DNA of 64,000 bases from JAWLGZ01 sp041690635. Lineage in GTDB: Bacteria > Pseudomonadota > Gammaproteobacteria > Thiohalomonadales > Thiohalomonadaceae. The DNA lies in contig JAWLGZ010000002.1 in assembly GCA_041690635.1 (NCBI GenBank), positions 620,001-684,000 on the forward strand, written 5' to 3'. Shown one piece after another: positions 17,614 through 29,022 of the stretch; positions within the stretch are counted from its first letter, which is position 1, and the number at the start of each line of letters is the position of its first letter. The notes under the pieces are model-generated. The model was not told where the DNA came from, searched no databases, and saw only the letters and a program-made list of their open reading frames with translations. Position numbers and translations under genes: made by a program.

Positions 17614-17946
17614 CTAAATCACGCCGCCCCCATCGTCATCACCCAGCAGGCTCAACCCCCCGCGCAGCCGGTCACGGGTCTCGCGACGGTCCAGCAGCTT
17701 CTTCTGCGCCGCCTCGGGCAGGTCGGTGAAATGGATTACGTCCTTATCGACCAGCGCATCGATCAGGTCCTCCAGAACCCGAACGAGTTCCAGGTCGGTC
17801 GCGGTAAGGGGCCTCTCCCCCTCACCGCCGAGGAAGACAGACAACTCTGGATTCGACTGATGCACGAACTCATCAAATCCGCCCTCTTGTTCCAAACTGA
17901 CCGCCACGATACGGCCTTGCTTATCACGCCGTACATACATAACCAA
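17614..17946 (-). CDS. Small conserved protein of the 'tryptophan synthase beta-like' family
   Basis: A 110-residue protein with the pattern MYVRRDKQGRIVAVSLE, then DLELVRVLEDLIDALVDKDVIHFTDLPEAAQKKLLDRRETRDRL. This family is widespread in Pseudomonas and relatives and carries the misleading name 'tryptophan synthase subunit beta like'; it has neither the length nor the PLP site of TrpB. Function unknown. The start is at 17946 or at the ATG six bases later (17940). It follows the Mur-ligase-like gene by 12 bases. Confidence 0.75.
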   Translation of the reverse strand: MVMYVRRDKQGRIVAVSLEQEGGFDEFVHQSNPELSVFLGGEGERPLTATDLELVRVLEDLIDALVDKDVIHFTDLPEAAQKKLLDRRETRDRLRGGLSLLGDDDGGGVI

Positions 17947-17958
17947 CGCCCCCTCTAT

Positions 17959-19488
17959 TTAGCCAACAGGTACGCCAACTCCCGCAACCGCCGAATAGCG
18001 ATTTCCAGCCGACCACTCCCGGAGCCGCTCGGGTATGAGTTGCATGCGCTCATTGGTATCCCCATTGATTGCCAGCAGATCATCAGCTTGCAAGATTCGC
18101 GTCAGGTGTGTGACCGCCTGTTCTGGCGAAGCAAGCTCTCTCCACCTGGACCCCATCCCCGCGAACACATCGGTGAACTCGCCGGCCTTTCCAACGGTAA
18201 TCAGTAGATCGGGGTATGCTCCTTCTACCAGTGTCCTGAGTCGCTGCTTCGGCAGAAGTTCATGCACAATCGGGCCGTATTCAGTTTCATCATACACATG
18301 GCCAAGGACAATGATCCGGCGCCTCTCATCCGGTGCGGACAACGCCGACAGGGTGTGGAAAAAATCCTCGATGCCGAGCAGGTAGGTACGTAAGCTGTGG
18401 TCGTAGACGTGGCACACACCTGCGTTCACCGGTAGCGTGTACAACCGGCCCGAGGTCGGGGTGGGCTGATATTCAGCCAGATCCCCGGCAGCCCGATGCA
18501 CATCAAGCCCCATTCGGCTCGTGGCAAGCAGCACCGCAACGCTGGAAAGGGGTACATAGCGCTCGGGTACGGGCAGAAAGTACTCCAAGGCCTGCCCGTC
18601 GACGGCTGCCCATACCCGCCAACCGGCACGGTCTGGGTCGAAGCTCGCGTCCAGCAATCTTCCGTCATCGCTGTCACGATCACCGAAAGTAGCTACGGAA
18701 CCTTTCCCATAGGCGCGAATTGCCTTATACAACTGCTCGAAATAGCGTGGTGACGAACGAACGATGCAGATCCCACCACGACGTAGAGAGGAAACTACCG
18801 AAGCCTTGTTATTAATTAGGGCATCGATTGACCCATGCTTGGCGAGGTGCTCGTAACCGATCTCGGTGATTACGCACATATGGGGCTTAATCAGCCGGGA
18901 GCGCCTCTCGCCTACGCCGCGCCGGGGTACCGCGACCTCGATTACGGCGAAGCGGTGATGCGCTTTGATATTCGCCAGGCTGGTGCACACACCACGAAAG
19001 CGATTCTTGCTGTCGATCCGCGCACTGACCCCCATCTGCCTGCTCGCCACATGCGTGAACATCGCCTTGAATCCGGTCTTACCCTCCGTACCGGTAACCA
19101 GGATTCGTTTCGCCTGTGCCTTACGCCGGACCCCACGCGCGATAGCCGTCAAGGCGTGCCGGGTATTTGCCACCTCCAGGATACTCGTCGGAATCTTCAG
19201 GCCAGCGCCTCGCCGAAGCACTATGGCTGCACCTTTTCTTGCAACCTCCTGTAACTTCGGCATGGATTCCGTAAACGCCTTTCGATCCCTCCACTGCTCC
19301 CTGTTGGTCGTAACCAGCAGCGCACCAGACCGACATTCAGCACGGCTGGTTGTGACGAGGTCCAAGGGCTGCTTTAGCGGCGGCCCAACCCAACTTCCCT
19401 CCGTAATCTCGGCGATCTCCTCAGGCGTGAGGGTCAGCGGGGCTGTCTCATCATTGATCATTGTCATTGCCCAATCCCTTACAGGCAT
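17959..19488 (-). CDS. Mur-ligase-like protein
   Basis: About 500 residues resembling the central and C-terminal domains of MurF/CapB-type amide ligases. A P-loop GTEGKTGFK lies in ILVTGTEGKTGFKAM, followed by FAVIEVAVPRRG and the family-like stretch KPHMCVITEIGYEHLAKHGS and INNKASVVSSLRRGG. The C-terminal half has TSGRLYTLP, DHSLRTYLLGIEDFF and ILRADD-like segments. The fold implies ATP-dependent joining of an amino group to a carboxylate. Which substrate is not evident; genes for UDP-MurNAc precursors are absent nearby. The start (19488, or ATG 19467 or 19461) overlaps the gluzincin gene. Confidence 0.72.
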   Translation of the reverse strand: MPVRDWAMTMINDETAPLTLTPEEIAEITEGSWVGPPLKQPLDLVTTSRAECRSGALLVTTNREQWRDRKAFTESMPKLQEVARKGAAIVLRRGAGLKIPTSILEVANTRHALTAIARGVRRKAQAKRILVTGTEGKTGFKAMFTHVASRQMGVSARIDSKNRFRGVCTSLANIKAHHRFAVIEVAVPRRGVGERRSRLIKPHMCVITEIGYEHLAKHGSIDALINNKASVVSSLRRGGICIVRSSPRYFEQLYKAIRAYGKGSVATFGDRDSDDGRLLDASFDPDRAGWRVWAAVDGQALEYFLPVPERYVPLSSVAVLLATSRMGLDVHRAAGDLAEYQPTPTSGRLYTLPVNAGVCHVYDHSLRTYLLGIEDFFHTLSALSAPDERRRIIVLGHVYDETEYGPIVHELLPKQRLRTLVEGAYPDLLITVGKAGEFTDVFAGMGSRWRELASPEQAVTHLTRILQADDLLAINGDTNERMQLIPERLREWSAGNRYSAVAGVGVPVG

Positions 19489-20482
19489 CTCCGGCGAACA
19501 CCTCCAGTAGGTACAAAAATCCGGATATCTCCTGTTGGTCGCGGGGGCACTGGAGGGAGATTGTGTCGCGCAACGCGCACATCAGATAGGGATTGTTCAT
19601 TTCCGATCTCTGCTCAGCCTCTTCCCAGTCGTAGATTGGCCGCCCGCGCAGGGCTGACACCCGCTTGTCCATCCGCCCGAACTGCGCCAACAATGTACGG
19701 AAGAAGACGAAGCCAACCGCGGGTTTCTCGACGAATACCGGACCGCCGGTCGTCACGTAACGTAGTGGCGACTCGACACGCGGATAATCCTCTTCGCCCC
19801 TGCTGCACAACCGGGCCAGCCGGTTCCACACCCGCCCGGCCCCGTAAGTCTTGCTCAGCCACTCTTCAAGATCTCCCGCGGTGGCCGGAAGTGATGACTG
19901 CCTGCCCTTACCACCGCTTAACGTGGATTCCGCCCATCGGGCGGTACCCTCCGTATACCAGCGGTTCTTGAACATCGTCGCGCCATTCTGATAGGCATGA
20001 AACAACTCATGCAGCGGTGTCACTGAGCCGGTACGCAGGTTATTCGAGAGGGTTATCGTAATAGCGCGCGACGGTGTTCCGCCGAAGGCTTCGTAACGAT
20101 AGGTGACAACCCCATCACCGCTCGATCCCTTGCCTTCCATCTCCAGAAAATGCACATCGATGTACTGCACCTTGTCCCGATAACGATCGGTATGCAATGG
20201 ATGCACGAAACCAAACTCTCCGGTGAACAACTCGATGCCGGCGATTAACTGAATGCCGACATCCTCAACGAAATCAGGAATACCGTTACCGTTGAGGTCT
20301 TTCTGACGCTCTGCCGGCAATGCATTCTCGCCTTCGGTGGAATAGAACAGCCTGAAATCACCGACAATATGAACGTGTTCGAGCTGTTCACGAGCAGTTT
20401 TCCATCCGGCATAGACCCAAGTTGTGCCCAGGCTGAAACACAAGAGGGCCACCCATGGCCAGAACTTCCGAAAACGCATCAC
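19451..20482 (-). CDS. Membrane-anchored or secreted gluzincin-like zinc protease
   Basis: A 343-residue protein beginning with a hydrophobic segment (WPWVALLCFSLGTTWVYAG) that is a signal peptide or anchor. A calcium-loop-like D62-L-N-G-N-G-I-P-D-F-V-E73 follows. The zinc motif is H158-E-L-F-H162 in VTPLHELFHAYQNG, with E178 in WYTEGTARWAE as the likely third ligand, which is the gluzincin arrangement. It shows no similarity to the metzincin at 14190, so the cluster has two unrelated exported proteases. It overlaps the AMMECR1-like gene upstream by four bases. Confidence 0.72.
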   Translation of the reverse strand: MMRFRKFWPWVALLCFSLGTTWVYAGWKTAREQLEHVHIVGDFRLFYSTEGENALPAERQKDLNGNGIPDFVEDVGIQLIAGIELFTGEFGFVHPLHTDRYRDKVQYIDVHFLEMEGKGSSGDGVVTYRYEAFGGTPSRAITITLSNNLRTGSVTPLHELFHAYQNGATMFKNRWYTEGTARWAESTLSGGKGRQSSLPATAGDLEEWLSKTYGAGRVWNRLARLCSRGEEDYPRVESPLRYVTTGGPVFVEKPAVGFVFFRTLLAQFGRMDKRVSALRGRPIYDWEEAEQRSEMNNPYLMCALRDTISLQCPRDQQEISGFLYLLEVFAGDACKGLGNDNDQ

Positions 20483-22338
20483 ATCTCACCCGTCTGCTGT
20501 GCATGCGACATGTGCTTGAGGTAAAAACTGACCACATGCTGAATGGTGTCGATCCGAAACCACTGGCGCGTGTACTTGAATCGGACGCCGCCAATTGCAG
20601 TCCCCGGGTTCGCGGCGAAGTAAACCGACTCAGGTGTATTTACCAAATGCAGGACGGCCCATGCCGCCAGACGAAGCGCATTGCGATAAGTGGCCGTACG
20701 CCCGCTGTCACCAACCTTCCCGGCCAGTTCCAGCGCGCCCTGCAGGCCCTCACAACGGGCACCGTCCGGGTAGGGGTGATCGCCGTAGTGGTAGTAGAAG
20801 GCACCTGCATAGTCCGGATAGGGCGCATCGTTCACCTTGTACATCCGCATCACCATGGCATCGGCATCCTGAAACACAAAATCCTTGTACATGTCGACCT
20901 GAAACTCCGGCTCGTCCCAGAGTTCATTGATGGCCATCATCAGCCAGGCATCCGACGGCAATGACGTGTAATGTTGCGCCCGCAGACCAGGCCTGTCGAC
21001 GATCAGGAAGCGAAGGGCTCTGGAAACCTTTTTATGGATTTCGACCCCGAGGTCTCTGCTATCACAAACATGCTTGTAGTAGCTGGCGAGCCCGCACAGT
21101 GCCTCGCCCGGGTAGTAGAACGAGAAGTAATTTTTGTTCTCTTCCTGTGTAATGAGTTTGTCGAGGTAGGTGTGATAGTAGATAAACTCCCCTGATTCCG
21201 TAATTTGATCGAGCAGGTGGCGAGCGAGTTGGTCAGCCCAACCACGATACTCATTACTGCCCGTCAATCGTTGATACTCGGACAAAGCATACAGCGCGAT
21301 GCCGCTACCCCCGAGCTTGGCTTTGCGGTTGTAGTAGATATATCCTGCCGGGACCCCGTTTGATCCGGTATAGGTACGGCCCTGTTCAAGCAGAAAGTCG
21401 ATGGCCCGTCGCACCGTCGGCATCACGGATTGGTCATCATACAGGCGGGCATAGTAGAGACAGGTCAATATGCCGCCGCCGTGACGCAGGATGTTGTAAT
21501 AGGGATTGGTTAACGGATTGCGTTTCGGATGTTCATGATCACGCCGTGAATCCCGCGCGGCGTCGTAGTAGTACAGGAACCTGCCGTCCGCCTGCTGCTG
21601 TGCCTTAATGTGAGCAAGGGAGAGGTCCGCCGCCTGTCGCAGCTTCTCGTCCGAGACTGGGCCAACCAACGGATGACCACGGTAAAGCCGCGCCCACCCC
21701 GCTTCGCCGGAAATGTAGCTCTCGCTGGTGAACCGCTGAAAACGCACACCTTCAAGTGTCTCCACCTGTAATGCCCGCATGACCCACTGTCGAAGCTGTG
21801 TCATGCCCATGATGGAACGGACATACGCATCCCCAGGCAAGAAGTATTGACTCCGCTTGCCGTGGGTAAAACGGAGGCCGTCTATACCCGGCTCGAAGTG
21901 GTCATCCCCCCAAAGCGTGGTTCCTACACGCATGATGTCGACCGCCCCCGGGGGGGCGATGATAAAGTCGATCTGGAGTCGACAATGAGGCTCATCCCAG
22001 TCGAAGTCACCGTACCGCGCGTGAGAACGAATCGCGCGCAGCACCGAAATCAGTGCAACACCCGCCTCGGGGTCGCGTCGTGCAACGAGAAGGCGTTTAC
22101 GCCCGGCCTGGTAGACGACGATCACCAGCCTGTCGATATACTTCGGAAATGATGAAGCGGCGAATGCTGATTTTAGAAAGTCACCGGAGGCTTCGCCTTG
22201 CTCCGTCAAAAAACGGCGTATCTGCTCCAGAAGCCGGACATCCGCCTCACCACAATCGTATTGTGGCATCCGTGCCTCTGGTGCGGTGTATTCCGCGGGA
22301 ATTTCGTTGCCCGAAAGGGGTTGAGTTAGCGTTCGCAT
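20479..22338 (-). CDS. AMMECR1-like / alpha-alpha toroid protein
   Basis: A 619-residue protein without a signal peptide. Residues 30-200 weakly follow the C-terminal half of AMMECR1 domains (PGIDGLRFTHGKRSQYFLPG, then RQWVMRALQVETLEGVRFQRF) but lack the family LRGCIG motif. Residues 225-600 are helical repeats typical of alpha/alpha toroid enzymes: YYYDAARDS, YNILRHGGGILTCLYYARLY, GGSGIALYALSEYQRLTG, SFYYPGEALCGLASYYK and AWLMMAINEL. Toroids include glycosidases, epimerases and cyclases. Catalytic residues cannot be assigned. It overlaps the gluzincin gene by four bases (ATGA). Confidence 0.68.
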   Translation of the reverse strand: MRTLTQPLSGNEIPAEYTAPEARMPQYDCGEADVRLLEQIRRFLTEQGEASGDFLKSAFAASSFPKYIDRLVIVVYQAGRKRLLVARRDPEAGVALISVLRAIRSHARYGDFDWDEPHCRLQIDFIIAPPGAVDIMRVGTTLWGDDHFEPGIDGLRFTHGKRSQYFLPGDAYVRSIMGMTQLRQWVMRALQVETLEGVRFQRFTSESYISGEAGWARLYRGHPLVGPVSDEKLRQAADLSLAHIKAQQQADGRFLYYYDAARDSRRDHEHPKRNPLTNPYYNILRHGGGILTCLYYARLYDDQSVMPTVRRAIDFLLEQGRTYTGSNGVPAGYIYYNRKAKLGGSGIALYALSEYQRLTGSNEYRGWADQLARHLLDQITESGEFIYYHTYLDKLITQEENKNYFSFYYPGEALCGLASYYKHVCDSRDLGVEIHKKVSRALRFLIVDRPGLRAQHYTSLPSDAWLMMAINELWDEPEFQVDMYKDFVFQDADAMVMRMYKVNDAPYPDYAGAFYYHYGDHPYPDGARCEGLQGALELAGKVGDSGRTATYRNALRLAAWAVLHLVNTPESVYFAANPGTAIGGVRFKYTRQWFRIDTIQHVVSFYLKHMSHAQQTGEM

Positions 22339-22428
22339 CAGGTCCCCGCAGCTCCCATCCGTCGTACCATTATGCCAAGTGTGCCGCCTCAGCCCAGCCC
22401 CCGCCGATGGTATCGCATGACTTGGCGC
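22339..22428. other. 90-base spacer between kinase and AMMECR1-like genes
   Basis: No gene, terminator or convincing promoter seen. Confidence 0.3.
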
Positions 22429-23907
22429 TTAATCACCTATACCAGAAGCCATCTCGCGTAACTTACGCTTGGATTTTTCATTTCCCAGGGCCGCTGATCT
22501 CGCATACCAGGACCTGGCCATCTCGTCGTCGCGTTCCACCCCGGCACCGGTCTCATACAGTCGCGCAAGGTTATTGTGCGCTCCCTCGTTTCCACGTCGC
22601 GCCGCCTCCCGAAACCAGTGTGCCGCCGATTCAGGTTGGTTGAAATGACGTTCGAGGAGCAACCCCAGGTTGTTCTGGGCCGGGGCGTAGCCGGCCATTG
22701 CGGCACGCTCGAACCACCGGCGTGCCAGATCGATATCCTCGGGGAGTCCATTACCTTTTTGATAGCGTATGGCGAGCCGATTCTGCGCCTTAGCGTTGCC
22801 ATCCTCCGCCGCCGCCCGAAGCGCCTCGATAATGGCGTGCGGTGATACATCAGGCTCCTCTTCCAGGATTCTGGCCAACTGCTCATGGGCCCGCGCGTAA
22901 CCCTGGTCTCCAGCCATTTTCAGCCAACTGATCGCCTCTTCACCAGAACCGCAACGCCGGCCCATCAGATACTGCGCGTACGGGACACCACGTCCGGCCG
23001 CCAACAGCAGCCAATCGCACTCCTCTGCAGGTGATATATCGGCCCGCGGCAATAGGCCAAGGCCGTTGATTGCCTCAGGCGCAGTGAACTCCGCCGACGA
23101 GCAGAGTTTCTGGCGCGTATAGGCGACCGGACGCCTCACGGGGTCCTTGTCCATCAACCTGACCAAAAGGGATTCAATGGGGTACCCGCAACAGCAAATG
23201 GGCGTTTCAGTCGTGCCGATCTGCAAAGGTTCCAGGCAGTGCGCATAGACACGGTAGTCCCTGGATCTGAACTGTTCCAGTCGATAGGGCAACCTACCCC
23301 GGGTCAACTGGTATAACGAGCAGCCGAGGGCATAAAAATCAGACGCGACTCCGTGATATCCGAAGTAACACTCCGGCGCAACGTAATTCTGGTTGGCCCT
23401 GATGCTTTCGTAATGGGCCGGGGCAATCGCATCCGCCACACCCCAATCAATAAGGTAATAGCGACCGCCCCCAAACATGACGTTCGATGGCTTGATGTCT
23501 TTGTGCAGAATTCCGTGACTGTGCGCAACAGAGAGGCAAGCCAGGATCTGCTCAAGAAACATGGCAACTTCCACTTCTCCCAATGGACCGGACCTTCTCA
23601 GTTTTTGGTCCAGGCGTTCTCCTTGCACAAATTCGGTAACGAGACCCAATCCCTCCTCTGTCTCGATACTGTCTATCAGAGCGGGGACAGCCGGGCATTC
23701 CCCTAGCTTGCGGAGAATATACGCTTCGCGCTCAAAGGTGTTCACATGGTGCGGGTTACGGAATAACTTTATGGCGACAAGCCGATCGTCAGCGGTATCC
23801 GACGCCTGGAAAACATCCGCGTAACCACCTCCCCCCACTCTCCTGATTACCCGATAGCGGCTGGTAATCAGATCACCGTTGTCAAAGGTGGTCGCCACTT
23901 CTCCCAC
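22429..23907 (-). CDS. Ser/Thr protein kinase with Sel1 repeats
   Basis: Residues 15-285 form a Hanks-type kinase: glycine loop VGGGGYADV (24-32), lysine K47 in VAIKLF, catalytic loop H135-K-D137-IKPSN, DWG (154-156) in place of DFG, and APE at 177-179. The HKD variant instead of HRD is common in bacterial kinases. A CCCG cluster at about 245-250 is unusual. Residues 300-485 are five or so Sel1/TPR-like repeats. There is no transmembrane helix, so it acts in the cytoplasm. The start is GTG 23907 or GTG 23898. The gene lies 20 bases after a strong terminator. Confidence 0.88.
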   Translation of the reverse strand: MGEVATTFDNGDLITSRYRVIRRVGGGGYADVFQASDTADDRLVAIKLFRNPHHVNTFEREAYILRKLGECPAVPALIDSIETEEGLGLVTEFVQGERLDQKLRRSGPLGEVEVAMFLEQILACLSVAHSHGILHKDIKPSNVMFGGGRYYLIDWGVADAIAPAHYESIRANQNYVAPECYFGYHGVASDFYALGCSLYQLTRGRLPYRLEQFRSRDYRVYAHCLEPLQIGTTETPICCCGYPIESLLVRLMDKDPVRRPVAYTRQKLCSSAEFTAPEAINGLGLLPRADISPAEECDWLLLAAGRGVPYAQYLMGRRCGSGEEAISWLKMAGDQGYARAHEQLARILEEEPDVSPHAIIEALRAAAEDGNAKAQNRLAIRYQKGNGLPEDIDLARRWFERAAMAGYAPAQNNLGLLLERHFNQPESAAHWFREAARRGNEGAHNNLARLYETGAGVERDDEMARSWYARSAALGNEKSKRKLREMASGIGD

Positions 23908-23927
23908 TCGCTTCTGTCGAACGCCAG

Positions 23928-23966
23928 AAAAAAAACCGCACCTGCCACGTTACGCGACAGGTGCGG
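23928..23966 (-). terminator. Rho-independent terminator after the SD-repeat gene
   Basis: On the minus strand the stem CCGCACCTG / CAGGTGCGG (23958-23966 and 23936-23944) is followed by eight T residues (23935-23928). It lies 20 bases after the stop of the SD-repeat gene and 20 bases before the kinase start. Confidence 0.88.
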
Positions 23967-23985
23967 TCGATTACAAGGTCAACTA

Positions 23986-26807
<2,822 letters not shown>

Positions 26808-26871
26808 GTTCTTGTTCCTCTTGTGTTCTGGACGGATGCGCCGCCCGGATCGGCTTTGGGACGCTAAAAAC

Positions 26872-26877
26872 CTTATA
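26872..26877 (-). promoter_or_regulatory. Possible -10 element upstream of the SD-repeat gene
   Basis: TATAAG in an otherwise GC-rich 136-base spacer between the LuxR-type gene and the SD-repeat gene. No clear -35 was found. Confidence 0.3.
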
Positions 26878-26943
26878 GTCCTGTGATATGGGTTGCTATT
26901 GGACTGATGGACAGGTGGCCCTTTCCCCTCGGTCCTGGAACCG

Positions 26944-27579
26944 CTACAGCGGTAACTTGTCCTCTGGCGCGGAGGCCAGTTTGAGCGCTAGATGCAGACG
27001 GTCGCGCACCTCCAATTTCTCGAAGATCGCCGCCAAATGGGCCTTGACCGTCCGCTCGGTAATGCCGAGAGCTCGGGCAACCTCTTTGTTGGCCATCCCC
27101 CCGGCGACGGCGATTGCCACCTCCCGCTCGCGATTGGAGAGCGCCGCCAGCAGCAGTTCCCGATCCTCGGCGGGCACCCTCCCTGCGGAGGCCAGTCTGG
27201 AGGCGGTGCCGATCAGGCGACGCATAAGGTGAGGCCCTACCCAGAGTCCACCCGCCTCCACGACACCGGTGATCTGCTGCAGCAGTTCGGGGGCGGCCAT
27301 CGCATGGGCATAGCCGCGCGCGCCACGATCAAGCGCCCGTGCGGCCTCCATCGGATCCGGGTTGGTCGACAAAACGATTACCCGTGCGCCCGCGGCAAAG
27401 AGTACCGCGACGCCATCATCCCAGTCGGGGAGCGTGGTCGAGACCCACACGATCCCGTTCGATGGAATGGCGCTCTCCGCCTCGTCAACACTGCGCACCA
27501 CCACCACCTCGGGAAGGAGCACTCCCCAACGGGGCTGCACCTCGCCCTCCTGTGATATGAAAAAATACCGTTGAGTCAT
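26944..27579 (-). CDS. LuxR/NarL-type regulator with degenerate receiver
   Basis: A 211-residue protein. The C-terminus has a complete LuxR helix-turn-helix (LSNREREVAIAVAGGMANKEVARALGITERTVKAHLAAIFEKLEVRDR, about 147-194). The N-terminal half follows the receiver fold (VIVLSTNPDP, ALDRGARGYAHA), but the phospho-acceptor aspartate appears to be serine in IVWVSTTLP, the acidic pair near the start is absent, and the conserved lysine is replaced in GYAHAMAAP. Phosphorylation-independent control is therefore likely. It lies between lapC and the SD-repeat gene and is a natural candidate to control them. Confidence 0.86.
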   Translation of the reverse strand: MTQRYFFISQEGEVQPRWGVLLPEVVVVRSVDEAESAIPSNGIVWVSTTLPDWDDGVAVLFAAGARVIVLSTNPDPMEAARALDRGARGYAHAMAAPELLQQITGVVEAGGLWVGPHLMRRLIGTASRLASAGRVPAEDRELLLAALSNREREVAIAVAGGMANKEVARALGITERTVKAHLAAIFEKLEVRDRLHLALKLASAPEDKLPL

Positions 27580-27603
27580 GCTGCTACTCCCGTTGAAGCT
27601 ACG

Positions 27604-29022
27604 CTATCGCTCACTGAGTGCGTTCCCCTTCGCCCGCAAGACCGGCTTGAGCAGGTAGTCGAGTACCGTTTTCTTGCCAGTCAGAATATCCACCTGTGCG
27701 GTCATGCCGGGGATGACCAGCATGCTGTCGCCGAAACCAGGACGCTGGGTACGTACCCGTACTAGATAATAGGTGTCACCCCGCTCGTCGGTGATGGTGT
27801 CGGCACTGATATGTTCCACCTCGGCCTCCAGCCCGCCGTAGGTGGTGAAGTCGTAGGCGGTGAGCTTGACCATTGCCGGCTGTCCGGGGCGCAGGAAGGC
27901 GATATCCTTGGGCGAAATGCGCACCTCAATGACCAACTGATCGTCCAGCGGCACCAGTTCCAGGACCTCGCCGCCCGGCCTCACCACACCGCCGAGGGTG
28001 GTAACCACGAGGCGCTGGACGGTGCCACGCACCGGCGCCTTGATCTCCGCATGCCGCACCTTGTCCTCCAGACCGATACTGCCCTCAGTGAGGGTCGCCA
28101 GTTCACCTAAGGTGGAGGACAACTCGTTACGCAACCGGTTGTTTATGCTGACCTTGACCTCCTCGATCTTCCTTTCGGCCTCCTGGATGGCTGACTGGAG
28201 GCGGGAGATCTGTGCCGCCGCCTGGTCCCGATCACCCAAGGCCCTCGCAACGTCACGCTCCAGCCGCATCACCTCCACCTCCGAGACGGCACCACTCTTA
28301 AGCAGTGGCCTGGTGAGCTTCAGCTCCTTGCTGCCGAGTTCGTGGGAGCGCGTAGCCTGTATGAGTTTCGCCTCCACTTCGCGCAACTCCTCGCGCCGCT
28401 GCTGCAACTGATCCCGGGCGATCGAGATCTGCGCCTCGCGCTCTTCGATGGTGGTGTAATAGAGCTTGCGCTCGTGCTCGACAATCCCGGGCGCATCTTC
28501 CGCAATCTCGGCTGGCGGCTCGAAGGGAAGGTCCTGGCTCAACGCCTCAAGCCGTGCGGCCTTGGCACGCAGCGACAGATACTTCGCGCGATTCTCCCGC
28601 AATGACGAAATGAAGCGCGTGGGATCGACCCGCATCAGGACATCGCCCGCCTCGACCACCTGACCTTCCCGAATCAGGATCTCCTTGACGATGCCGCCAT
28701 CGAGAGACTGGATCACCTGGAGTTGTGAGGCGGGGATCACCCGACCATCGCCACGCGCGATCTCGTCCAGTTCCGCAAATCCAGCCCAGGCGATCAAAAC
28801 AAGGAGGCTCAAGCCCATTCCATAGAGGAGGGCCCTGGCAGTGATCGGCTGTTGCTGGGTGCGTGCCCAGTCGGCATCGCCCACCCAGTCATTTCCGCTC
28901 ACATGCCGATCACCCAGCCAGCGGCCGAACAGCCGCTCGAACAGCGGCTGTCCGACCCGACCCGCGCCCCGCGAGAGTCGCCCGATCCACTCGAATCCTC
29001 GCCTGTCGGCAGATGCCTTCAT
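27604..29022 (-). CDS. lapC: LapC-type membrane fusion protein of the T1SS (HlyD family)
   Basis: A 472-residue HlyD-family adaptor. A single TM helix lies at about 66-84 (ALLYGMGLSLLVLIAWAGF), followed by the first lipoyl half (DGRVIPASQLQVIQSLDGGIVKEILIREGQVVEAGDVLM), a long coiled coil (150-320), the second lipoyl half (IKAPVRGTVQRLVVTTLGGVV) and the beta barrel ending in MTAQVDILTGKKTVLDYLLKP. It joins the inner-membrane ATPase to the outer-membrane channel. It overlaps lapB by four bases. Confidence 0.93.
   Translation of the reverse strand: MKASADRRGFEWIGRLSRGAGRVGQPLFERLFGRWLGDRHVSGNDWVGDADWARTQQQPITARALLYGMGLSLLVLIAWAGFAELDEIARGDGRVIPASQLQVIQSLDGGIVKEILIREGQVVEAGDVLMRVDPTRFISSLRENRAKYLSLRAKAARLEALSQDLPFEPPAEIAEDAPGIVEHERKLYYTTIEEREAQISIARDQLQQRREELREVEAKLIQATRSHELGSKELKLTRPLLKSGAVSEVEVMRLERDVARALGDRDQAAAQISRLQSAIQEAERKIEEVKVSINNRLRNELSSTLGELATLTEGSIGLEDKVRHAEIKAPVRGTVQRLVVTTLGGVVRPGGEVLELVPLDDQLVIEVRISPKDIAFLRPGQPAMVKLTAYDFTTYGGLEAEVEHISADTITDERGDTYYLVRVRTQRPGFGDSMLVIPGMTAQVDILTGKKTVLDYLLKPVLRAKGNALSER

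Noticed and set aside
17614..17946. Tryptophan synthase beta chain
   Set aside because: The family name is misleading; the protein is 110 residues and lacks the PLP-lysine motif.
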